Shown: one piece after another, positions 35,662 to 43,250 of the stretch | How the letters are laid out: each line of letters opens with the position of its first letter | Numbering within the stretch: the stretch's first letter is position 1 | DNA from: Halobellus ruber | Lineage (GTDB): Archaea; Halobacteriota; Halobacteria; Halobacteriales; Haloferacaceae | Assembly (NCBI RefSeq): GCF_014212355.1 | Contig: NZ_JACKXD010000003.1 | Location: forward strand, 248,001-312,000 | Reading direction: 5' to 3' | Length of the DNA stretch: 64,000 bases | Position numbers and translations under genes: made by a program | The notes under the pieces: model-generated | Told to the model about the DNA's origin: nothing | The model's input: only the letters and a program-made list of their open reading frames with translations | Databases searched by the model: none

Positions 35662-36423
35662 CTACGCGACGCGCGCCCCGTCACGGAGCCGCACCACGCG
35701 GTCGGCCCCTGACAGCACCTGGTCGTCGTGTGAGGCGACGACGACGCCACGGTCGTCCGCGAGGTCGGCGAACAGTTCGATCACCCGGGCGCCGGTGTCG
35801 GAGTCGAGTTCCCCGGTCGGCTCGTCCGCGACGACCAGGCCGGGGTCGGTCGCGAGCGCCCGTGCGACGGCGACGCGCTGTTGTTCGCCGCCGCTCAAGG
35901 CTCCGGGTCGGTGCGTCTCCCGGTCGGCCAACCCGACAGTTTCGAGCAGTTGGCTCGCCCGCTCCTGCCGGCGGCGCTTCGCGACGCCCCGTTCGATCAG
36001 CGGGAGCGCCACGTTCGCGGCGGCCGACAGGGCGGGCAGGAGGTGAAACCGCTGGAAGACGACCCCTACCCGGTCGAGCCGCAGGCGCGTCCGCTCCCGG
36101 CGGGAGAGGGTGGCGACGTCCCGCCCCGCGACGCGGACGGTGCCGGCGTCGGGCGTGTCGAGGGCCGCGAGGAGGTGTAACAGCGTCGACTTGCCGCTCC
36201 CGCTCGTCCCCGCGACGCCGACGAACTCGCCGGGGTGCACGTCGAGGGACACCCCATCGAGCGCACGAACCGACCGGCCGTCCGACCGACCGAGCAGGCT
36301 CCCGTCACCGCGGGTGTACTCGCGAACCACGTCACGACACGATACCGCCGGCGCGTCCGGGTCGTCGGACGCCGGGCTGGCGTCGGGTTCGGTGCGGACC
36401 GTCCCGCGGGTCGTGTCACGCAT
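35662..36423 (-). CDS. MacB/LolD-type ABC ATPase, second locus
   Basis: 253 residues. A disordered acidic N-terminus of about 25 residues precedes the domain. Walker A GTSGSGKST near residue 72, signature LSGGEQQRVAVARAL, Walker B LVVADEPTGELD and the switch His in ASHDDQ. First gene of the ATPase-permease-permease operon. Confidence 0.92.
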   Translation of the reverse strand: MRDTTRGTVRTEPDASPASDDPDAPAVSCRDVVREYTRGDGSLLGRSDGRSVRALDGVSLDVHPGEFVGVAGTSGSGKSTLLHLLAALDTPDAGTVRVAGRDVATLSRRERTRLRLDRVGVVFQRFHLLPALSAAANVALPLIERGVAKRRRQERASQLLETVGLADRETHRPGALSGGEQQRVAVARALATDPGLVVADEPTGELDSDTGARVIELFADLADDRGVVVASHDDQVLSGADRVVRLRDGARVA

Positions 36424-36537
36424 CTCCTCGGTCCCGTGTCACGGGCACGGCCTCTTAGCACTACCGTCGCGACACTCCGCACTCGCGCCCGCGTCGAACC
36501 GGCGGCTCAGCGGCGTTCGGTGGAGTTCGGCGGGGCG

Positions 36538-37443
36538 TCACTCCCGCCGTCGAGCCAGTCGGTACGCGAGCCCGGCGAGCAGCACCACGACGAGCGTCCC
36601 GGCCGGGGCGCGGGTCGGAGTCTCGGTCGCCGTCGTCCCGCTCTCGTCGGTCGACGGCAACAGCACGTCGTTGCGGGTCGACTGAGTGTCCGGCGTGGCC
36701 GGGGCCGACGCGGTGCCGGTGTGTCGGGTGAGCCTGAGGTCGCCGGCCGCACGGAACCCGAGGAGTTCCCGTTCGCCGAACGCCCGGTCGGACCCGCGGA
36801 CGGTCGCGTACACCGTGTAGTTCCCGGGTGCGAGTCGGGCCGTCGGGAGCCGCCCGGCGTACGTGTCGGGTCCCGACGCCGTGAGGGTGCGCTCCCGGGT
36901 GGCCGAGTCGTTCGCAACCAGCACGGTGACGGCCGCCGCGCCGGCGCCGCGGAGGTGGCGCGTTTCGACCGTCGCGTTGACTCGGCCTCCCGCCGGCGCG
37001 CGGTCGGGCACGCTCGCATCGACCTCGTAGCCGCGGACGAGGACCGGGTGGACGACCTGGTGGACCCCGTCGTCGGTGAGCGAGAGGACGTACGACCCCG
37101 CGTCGGCGTCCCGGAGGTCGATGCGCAGCGTCCCGTTGCCCTCCGCCCGCTGTTGGGTCAGGATCTGCTGGCGGTTGTTGTAGGCGTAGACCCGGTACGC
37201 ACCGTCGGTCGGGGTCTCAGCGGTCACACACACGAGCCCGGGGTCAACCCGGGCGGTCGCGTCGACTTCGTAGGTCACGCCGTCGAACGAGCGGGTGACC
37301 GACGGCGTGTCGACGCTCCCCTCGACGGCGAGGCTGTACCCGTTGCGCGCGATCGTGCTCCCGCCGGCGAGTCCCGTCGCCGCCAGCGCGACGAGGGCGA
37401 GCAGACACAGGACGACAACGGTACGCCGATCGGACCCGCGCAT
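36538..37443 (-). CDS. Exported protein with C-terminal membrane anchor, associated with the second ABC locus
   Basis: 301 residues from MRGSDRR. Signal peptide (VVVLCLLALVALAATGLAGG), beta-rich extracellular part with sequences such as GAYRVYAYNNRQQILTQQ and GNYTVYATVRGSDRAFGE, a Ser/Thr/Pro linker, and a final helix GTLVVVLLAGLAYRLARRRE. The layout parallels the 26909 protein of the first ABC locus, so it is likely the exporter's outside partner. 114 bp lie between it and the ATPase; cotranscription is probable. Element J lies in its promoter region. Confidence 0.8.
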   Translation of the reverse strand: MRGSDRRTVVVLCLLALVALAATGLAGGSTIARNGYSLAVEGSVDTPSVTRSFDGVTYEVDATARVDPGLVCVTAETPTDGAYRVYAYNNRQQILTQQRAEGNGTLRIDLRDADAGSYVLSLTDDGVHQVVHPVLVRGYEVDASVPDRAPAGGRVNATVETRHLRGAGAAAVTVLVANDSATRERTLTASGPDTYAGRLPTARLAPGNYTVYATVRGSDRAFGERELLGFRAAGDLRLTRHTGTASAPATPDTQSTRNDVLLPSTDESGTTATETPTRAPAGTLVVVLLAGLAYRLARRRE

Positions 37444-37504
37444 CGGTGTCGCTCCGGTCGCGACAAGAATAACGGTTTGTACTCCGCCCGTCCCCGGATC
37501 GTCA

Positions 37505-37582
37505 TACTGTTGGCTATAACTACGTGAAGATTTTCGACACCCCGGGGTGTCGAAATCCGTCACGGGACGATAGCCGACAGTA
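37505..37582 (-). repeat. 78-bp palindromic element, copy J, in a divergent promoter region
   Basis: TACTGTTGGCTATAAC left, GATAGCCGACAGTA right. Perfect TCA/TCA flanks (37502-37504 and 37583-37585). It sits between the divergent 36538 and 37678 genes, 61 and 95 bp from their starts. Confidence 0.93.
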
Positions 37583-37677
37583 TCAGGGTCGGCACCGGGC
37601 GTCGCCCGTGTGGTCGATACGGACACCGACGCGACCCCGGAAAGTATATTTGTAGTAACGTTTTTATATCCAGTAGT

Positions 37678-39648
37678 ATGGTCACTGGCGGGTCACCCGG
37701 GACCACCCACGTCCTCGCCACCCTCCTCGTGGTCGGGTTGGTCGCCGTCTCGGCGCTCACAGCCCCGGTCGCCGGCGATCACACGGCACCGCCCCCCGAC
37801 GACGAAGTGTTCAGCGCGAACTCACAGATCGACGTCTGGGAGCGCGCGGTCTTCCCGCTCCGTGCAGACGTCTCGGGGGCGCCGACGGCGGTCCCGAACG
37901 CCGCGTTCACGCTGGCGAACGCGACCGGCACGTCCAACCCCCTCGGGAAGGACACCGTGGGCGTCGTCACGGCGGGCGATCCCGTCACGCTCGATTTCAC
38001 CGACCGGCGCGCGCTCGCGAACCTGAGCGGCCGGGACGTCCACCTCGTGGCCGCCCGCCTCGACTCGAACGCGTCGCTCCCCACCTCGGTCCCGGAGTTG
38101 ACCACGGCGCTGTGGAGTAACGGCTCCGACGCCGCGGCGAGTTACGACATCGTGCGCCGGACCTCGCTCGACGGGGACGGAAACGCCCAGTTCACCTACC
38201 GGCCCGACACACCCGGCGAGTACGTGTTCTACCTCGCGACGAACGAGTCGGGCGAGCGGGGCTTCGTCACGACCGGCCCGAACGATGATAATATCACCGT
38301 CGAGGGGAACGTCACCGTCGTCGGTGTCGACCAGGTGTCCGTCCAGCGTGGGCCCGCATCCGTCGACGCTCCCGGCGCCGTCACCCGCGGGGACAACGCG
38401 ACCTTCGAGGTGAACGTCTCGCCGGACGTCGGATCGAGCGGCGTCGCCCACACGCTGGTGCTCTACGACGAGGACGACTGGACGGGGTCGATGCACACCT
38501 ACGCCCTCACCGATCCGATCGACCGCAACTTCGACGCCCGGGCGAACGTCACCGCGACCCGGTCGATTGCGGCCGTTCGCGGCGAGAGCCGGGTCGACAG
38601 CGGCGCGAGCGTCTTCCGGGTGCCGCTCGACGACAATAACGTGTCGCGGGCCGTCACGGTCGGCGGGCTGGCGGACTACATCGTTACGAACACGAGTCCG
38701 TCGGCGCCGTCGGGGGCGTCCGCAAGCGACGTCCTCGACGCCTCCGGTGTCGCGCTCGAAAACCGCCCCGGCAACGCCACTGTCGACGTTGCGACCCTCG
38801 GCGCGTGGGAGACCGGGACGTACCGGTGGGTCTACGTCGCAACGGCCGGGAACAACTCCTCGGCGTTCGTGACGGACACCGGGACGGTCTCCGTCGAGGC
38901 GGCGACCTCCGGCGGGGGGTCCGTCTCGACGGCGTCGAGCGACGAGATCGCGAGCGGCCAGGAGTGGCTCAGCTCGGAGTCCTCCGTGGGGATCGACCTC
39001 GAGGAGCGGATCGGCAGCTCCCGTCAGCAGAACGTCACCCGCGTGGAGTTCGAGTTCTCGTCTGCGACCACCGGTTCGGTGTCGGTCCAGGAGGTCACCC
39101 GTAGCGCCGCCGAGGTTCCAGCCCCGCCGAACGGGACCACGGCCGCGTACCTTGACATCTCCGTTCCGCAGCCGGTCCGTGACGAACCCGCGACGGTTCG
39201 GATGCGGATCGCGCGCGACCGCCTCGACGAGGTGGGGCTCGCCCCGGAGCACGTGCAGGTCTCTAAGTACGACGACACGTCGGGGTCCTGGGAGTCGTAC
39301 ACAACCTCGGTTGTGCGTTCCACCGGCGACTTCGTGACCGTCGAGTTCCAAGTCACCGGGTTCTCGGTGTTCGCGGTGACGGGCGGGGGCACCGAAGCGA
39401 CGACCGCGACGGCCACCCCGACCGCAACGCCGTCACCGACTGCGACGCCGTCACCGACCGCGACATCGTCACCGACCGCCGCACAGACACCCACCGCCAC
39501 ACCGGCGGCGACGCCGACCGCGACGCAGACGCCCCCGGACTCGGCCACGCCCGCCTCCGAACTCGGCGGGTTCGACTCCGAACTGGTACTGGTCGGTCTG
39601 CTGTCAGTGCTCGGGATCGGTGCTGCTATCCTGTTGCGTCGGCGGTGA
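37678..39648 (+). CDS. Large exported PGF-pre-PGF domain surface protein
   Basis: 656 residues. Signal peptide (residues 10-33), several beta domains with many N-x-S/T sites, then a PGF-pre-PGF domain around residues 440-560 (AYLDISVPQ..., TGFSVFAVTGG). A low-complexity linker of TATP repeats, likely O-glycosylated, leads to a C-terminal helix ELVLVGLLSVLGIGAAILLRRR. This is the plan of surface proteins processed by archaeosortase, although the exact PGF signal is not present. AT-rich TATA-like sequences (AGTATATTT at 37642-37650, TTTTTATAT at 37661-37669) lie upstream. Confidence 0.82.
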   Translation: MVTGGSPGTTHVLATLLVVGLVAVSALTAPVAGDHTAPPPDDEVFSANSQIDVWERAVFPLRADVSGAPTAVPNAAFTLANATGTSNPLGKDTVGVVTAGDPVTLDFTDRRALANLSGRDVHLVAARLDSNASLPTSVPELTTALWSNGSDAAASYDIVRRTSLDGDGNAQFTYRPDTPGEYVFYLATNESGERGFVTTGPNDDNITVEGNVTVVGVDQVSVQRGPASVDAPGAVTRGDNATFEVNVSPDVGSSGVAHTLVLYDEDDWTGSMHTYALTDPIDRNFDARANVTATRSIAAVRGESRVDSGASVFRVPLDDNNVSRAVTVGGLADYIVTNTSPSAPSGASASDVLDASGVALENRPGNATVDVATLGAWETGTYRWVYVATAGNNSSAFVTDTGTVSVEAATSGGGSVSTASSDEIASGQEWLSSESSVGIDLEERIGSSRQQNVTRVEFEFSSATTGSVSVQEVTRSAAEVPAPPNGTTAAYLDISVPQPVRDEPATVRMRIARDRLDEVGLAPEHVQVSKYDDTSGSWESYTTSVVRSTGDFVTVEFQVTGFSVFAVTGGGTEATTATATPTATPSPTATPSPTATSSPTAAQTPTATPAATPTATQTPPDSATPASELGGFDSELVLVGLLSVLGIGAAILLRRR

Positions 39649-39707
39649 CCACCGCGCTTCGGACCGTCTCCCGACTGTCCCGTCGCGGCTCAATACTCCG
39701 CTCGCGA

Positions 39708-40298
39708 CTACTCCGTCCTCGTCGACCCCCGGATAACCATCCTGAACAGCGCTTTCAGTCCGGGGAATCCGTCGACCGCCCAGAGCCCGACCAGGGCGGC
39801 GAGCAACGCCAGCTGTTGCCCGAAGCGGGTCGCGAGTAGGTCCCGTGGCGACTGGTAGGGCAGAAAGCGGAGCCTGATGATCCACACGTTGAGGTGATCG
39901 AGAAAGCTATCAGAGGGGTACGTCGGCGGCGCGCGGAACGGCCACAGCAGGAAGGACAGCGCCCGTAGATCCCCCTGGAGCAGCGCGGGGTAGGAGTCGC
40001 CGAGCAGATGCGTGAGGAGACCGACCGAGAACGCCGCCCCGAGGTCGATCCGGTCGCGGTTCCGTGCGACGTACACGGCGAGGACACAGGCTGCGATTGC
40101 GAACACCAGCGAGTGGCCGATCGCCCGCCCGTCGTACACGCTGAACCACCAGTTCAGCGGTTTGTCGATGAGGTCCGGGAGCTGGGTCGCCACCGCCAGA
40201 ACCAGGACCGCCTGGCCGCCGGGCGCCCGCCGGTGCCACGCTCGCCCCCCGAGCGAGTAGACGACGTAGCCGACGGCGAGGTGGCCCCACGGGAGCAT
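39708..40298 (-). CDS. YdjM/DUF457-like membrane-bound metal-dependent hydrolase
   Basis: 196 residues from MLPWGHLAVGY. The His-Leu-Ala start with later QLPDLIDKPLNWW, GHSLVF and LLTHLLGDSYPAL are the scattered His and Asp motifs of this family, with four to five hydrophobic segments. The putative metal site is formed by those residues inside the membrane. Substrate unknown. Single gene converging on the 37678 gene. Confidence 0.82.
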   Translation of the reverse strand: MLPWGHLAVGYVVYSLGGRAWHRRAPGGQAVLVLAVATQLPDLIDKPLNWWFSVYDGRAIGHSLVFAIAACVLAVYVARNRDRIDLGAAFSVGLLTHLLGDSYPALLQGDLRALSFLLWPFRAPPTYPSDSFLDHLNVWIIRLRFLPYQSPRDLLATRFGQQLALLAALVGLWAVDGFPGLKALFRMVIRGSTRTE

Positions 40299-40495
40299 CT
40301 TTGACAAGCGTGCGAAGTCGGTGGAGCAACCTAAGGTTGCCGAAGGAGACACTCGCGGCAACGCGGGGCGGTTGGGCTCGCTCCGGACCGGTTGGTTCCG
40401 TGGCTGTCACGTCGCAGTCAGCCCGTCGATCCAGGAAAAGTTGCGTGCGCCGGCAGCCCCATTCTTATTTTTGAGAGGGAGATGTCCCCGCTACG

Positions 40496-40505
40496 TTTAT
40501 TATTC
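40496..40505 (+). promoter_or_regulatory. TATA box for the Tat-type Gly-Asn protein
   Basis: TTTATTATTC centred about 24 bases before the ATG at 40525. Confidence 0.55.
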
Positions 40506-40524
40506 ATCACTTCGATTATCACGT

Positions 40525-40779
40525 ATGGAAGACAAGGAGTATCAACCGCCGGAGGTTACCCGGCGCTCCGCCCTCGGGTCGTTCGGCGCGTCCGCCTCCG
40601 GCACTGTCGTACTGATGGGATCGATTCCCGGTAACCCCTCACAGGTAGGCGGCAACGGGAACGGGAACGGGAACGGCAACAGCAACGGGAACGGCAACGG
40701 CAACGGGAACGGGAACGGGAACGGCAACAGCAACGGGAACGGCAACGGCAACGGCGGCAGTGGCCACCCAAGCGAGTAG
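40525..40779 (+). CDS. Small exported protein with a twin-arginine signal and a Gly-Asn repeat tail
   Basis: 84 residues. TRRSALGSFGASASGTVVLMG at residues 12-32 resembles a Tat signal. The mature part is almost only Gly and Asn with a few Ser. In DNA this tail contains an exact tandem duplication of a 48-base unit (40651-40698 and 40699-40746). It may be a disordered surface or matrix protein. The TATA box and Tat-like start support expression; no family known. Confidence 0.65.
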   Translation: MEDKEYQPPEVTRRSALGSFGASASGTVVLMGSIPGNPSQVGGNGNGNGNGNSNGNGNGNGNGNGNGNSNGNGNGNGGSGHPSE

Positions 40780-41069
40780 TAGAACCGGCCTCGGTCATTA
40801 CGCTTCTCTCACTTCACCCCCCTATCGCAACGCTGATCACGCGATTCTCAGAGGTGAACGGTCGGGTCGCCGTTCACAACCGAACGTTCCCGGTATCATT
40901 AAATACCGCTTCACGGAAAACTGATACTTACGAACGAGGTAGCTGAACGAAACGCGTGATCCGATTTCCATTCCGACTCGGCGACGTCCACATCCCGACC
41001 CGTTGGGCCGCCGTCGCCCGCGGCATTCCGTCCGCCACAGCTCCGGGAGCGGAGTCACGGTAACCGCAG
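40780..41069. other. Intergenic, no gene seen
   Basis: 290 bp. A patch ATTAAATACCGC at 40899-40910 could be a promoter element, but no gene starts within 100 bp. Confidence 0.4.
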
Positions 41070-41408
41070 ATGGACTCCGATCCGTCCACGGGCCTCGGCA
41101 TTCTCGCTCGGAACCGGCAGTCCCTCTGGATTCTCGCCGTCTGCTTTTTCGGTATCGGTGATCTGGTCACCACCGGCATCGGACTCCGGACCGGACAGGT
41201 CGTCGAGGTCGGGCCGGTCGCCGGGCCGGTGGTCCGAGTGCTCGGGTTCCCCGGAATGGTGGCGCTGAAGGTAGGGTTTCTGGGAGCCTGCTTCGCCGCT
41301 TGGCGGCGAGTCCCCGATCCGGACCGGGTGGGAATCCCGCTCGCGCTCGCCGCGATGGGAGTGCTGATCACCGGGTGGAACCTCTGGATTCTGATGGCAG
41401 TCGCGTGA
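41070..41408 (+). CDS. Small membrane protein, three to four helices
   Basis: 112 residues. Hydrophobic segments at about 20-40, 52-80 and 88-110. The run ILAVCFFGIGDLVTTGIGLRTGQVVEVGP with a buried Asp recalls small haloarchaeal DUF5658-type proteins. No partner; function unknown. Confidence 0.6.
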   Translation: MDSDPSTGLGILARNRQSLWILAVCFFGIGDLVTTGIGLRTGQVVEVGPVAGPVVRVLGFPGMVALKVGFLGACFAAWRRVPDPDRVGIPLALAAMGVLITGWNLWILMAVA

Positions 41409-41537
41409 GCCGGCGTCCGCCTCTCGCGCGGTCAGTCCCGTAATTCCGAATCCGCCGAAACCGGGCAGTATTAGTATCAATGCCGATAATTGGGAACGAA
41501 GATTTACCCGTCGTATAGTGGAATCGTACAACAACGG

Positions 41538-43193
41538 ATGAGCAACGTATACACCGTCGTCGGCGTGACAAGCGGCGTCGGTGCAACCGAAACAACGGCA
41601 GGACTGGGGCGTGCACTTGCCGATTCGGGAGAGGGCGTTCTGCTCATCGACTGGGACCGCTCCACGCCGGATCTCGCCGCGCGGATGGGGCTTCCGGATC
41701 CCGAATTCACGATACGAGATTTGGAAACGGGCGAAATGCGGATGGGCGAGGTCGCGTACACCGGCCAGTCCGGCGTTCGCTTCCTGCCGGGGTGTTCGGT
41801 CGACGAGTCCTCCCCCGACGACGGGAGAATCGACCTCGCGGGGATCGTCGGTGACCTCGACGGCGTCGACGCCACGATCCTGATCGATACGGGCGAGGCG
41901 TTCACGCCCGCGGCGGCCGACGCGTTCGAGGCGTCCGACGGCGTCCTCGTCGTGTCGACTCCGGATTCGACGGCACGCCGCCACGCCGCCGTCCTTCGAG
42001 AGTCCCTCCGGAACGACGGGCATCGGCCGCTCGGGACCGTTCTGAACCGGACCGAAGACACCGCTCCGGACGCCGACGGCGTCCTCGCCCGCGTCCCGGA
42101 GGTCGACAATTTCGGTACGCTACCTGGCGGGTCGGACGATGCGAGAGCCGACGCCTACCGGCGGTTGGCGGACGAACTGGAGCGCGTCGAGTCCGCCCCT
42201 GATACCGACGGAACCCGATCTACGGTCGCCGCCGGTCCGACGGCGGTGGAGCAGCAGTCGGCGGACGGGTTCGTGACGCCATCGCTCGCCGATCCTTCCG
42301 ATCGCGCGGCAGGCCCGAGTTCCGGGCACAGCAGCGCGACGGCCGCTGATGATGGGGAGCGGGAGGTGGACGGCGGTGCTGGTGGGGAGCAGGGTGCGGT
42401 CGGCAGCGGTGACGGGAGGGAGTCAGCGACGGACGCGGCCGGGGAGGTCGAGCGCGGAGCGTCGACAGCGGGGAACGAACACGAAGCGCGGGCGACGTCC
42501 ACGACGACCGAGGCCGACGATGATCCGGCGGCGGACGCGGCGGCTCCGGCCACCGCGGCCGAGGGTGGCAGTCAGGCGGCCTCGACCGACGGCGACGACG
42601 ACCGAATGCGGGTCAGCCGACGCGCGGCGCTCACGCTGATCACCGGACTGCTCGCCGCGGTCTCCGGGGGCAGCCTCTGGATCGATTCCGAGGACGACGG
42701 GTCCGCAGAGTCGTCACCCGAAACTGCGTCGGAGGAGGTCGTGGGGTTCGGGTACGGCGGAACGCCGATCACCGAGGGTGGCGCGGCCGCGATGTCGACC
42801 GCCACCGGCATCGCGACGACAGAGGACGGAGGGACTGGAGGCGGGAGTAACCCGTCGACCTCAACCCCGACAACCACCGCGACGGAGACGACAGCAACTC
42901 CGACGAACACCACGACAGCAACCCCGACGGACACCACGACAGCAACTCCGACGAACGCCACGACAGCGACCCGGACTCCCACATCGACTCCGACGTCTGC
43001 ACCATCAGCCCCACAGGGCGGTGCCGGAGGCCCTGCGGGTGGTGGCTCCGGTGGAGCGGAGAGTACGACATCCACGGCCGCGTCGACTTCGACGACCACG
43101 ACCACCACTACCTCGACCCCGACCGACGACGGTGACAACGACGACTACGGGGAGGTTGGATACGGCGAAGGTGGGTACGGGGGGACGGTTTGA
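41538..43193 (+). CDS. MinD/ParA-like ATPase with a degenerate P-loop, a membrane segment and a TP-repeat tail
   Basis: 551 residues. Residues 1-230 follow the MinD/ParA fold (VYTVVGVTSGVGATETTAGLGRALADSG, then VLLIDWDRSTPDLAARMG), but the Walker A reads SGVGATETT, lacking the Lys of GKT. An Asp/Glu/Ala/Thr-rich linker (230-355) leads to MRVSRRAALTLITGLLAAVSGGSLW, a twin-Arg-like hydrophobic segment, then about 170 residues rich in Thr, Pro, Ala and Gly, ending in YGEGGYG repeats. A 24-bp unit repeats three times at 42897-42968. It looks like an inside ATPase-like domain tethered to an outside, probably glycosylated, stalk. Nucleotide hydrolysis is doubtful. Confidence 0.72.
   Translation: MSNVYTVVGVTSGVGATETTAGLGRALADSGEGVLLIDWDRSTPDLAARMGLPDPEFTIRDLETGEMRMGEVAYTGQSGVRFLPGCSVDESSPDDGRIDLAGIVGDLDGVDATILIDTGEAFTPAAADAFEASDGVLVVSTPDSTARRHAAVLRESLRNDGHRPLGTVLNRTEDTAPDADGVLARVPEVDNFGTLPGGSDDARADAYRRLADELERVESAPDTDGTRSTVAAGPTAVEQQSADGFVTPSLADPSDRAAGPSSGHSSATAADDGEREVDGGAGGEQGAVGSGDGRESATDAAGEVERGASTAGNEHEARATSTTTEADDDPAADAAAPATAAEGGSQAASTDGDDDRMRVSRRAALTLITGLLAAVSGGSLWIDSEDDGSAESSPETASEEVVGFGYGGTPITEGGAAAMSTATGIATTEDGGTGGGSNPSTSTPTTTATETTATPTNTTTATPTDTTTATPTNATTATRTPTSTPTSAPSAPQGGAGGPAGGGSGGAESTTSTAASTSTTTTTTTSTPTDDGDNDDYGEVGYGEGGYGGTV
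42897..42968 (+). repeat. Three tandem 24-bp units coding for T-P-T-[ND]-[TA]-T-T-A
   Basis: Units at 42897-42920, 42921-42944 and 42945-42968, differing at a few bases only. In-frame extension of the Thr-rich tail. Confidence 0.8.
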
Positions 43194-43250
43194 TGATCGC
43201 GCCGGGGGACGGCGCTCGACACGGCGGGTCGAAGGGTCGTCGAGGTACCG

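Noticed and set aside
37822-39351. 509-codon minus-strand frame opposite the 37678 surface protein
   Set aside because: Antisense artefact; the plus strand has signal peptide, PGF-pre-PGF domain and anchor.
40651-40746. CRISPR-like array
   Set aside because: The repeats are in-frame Gly-Asn codons without spacers.
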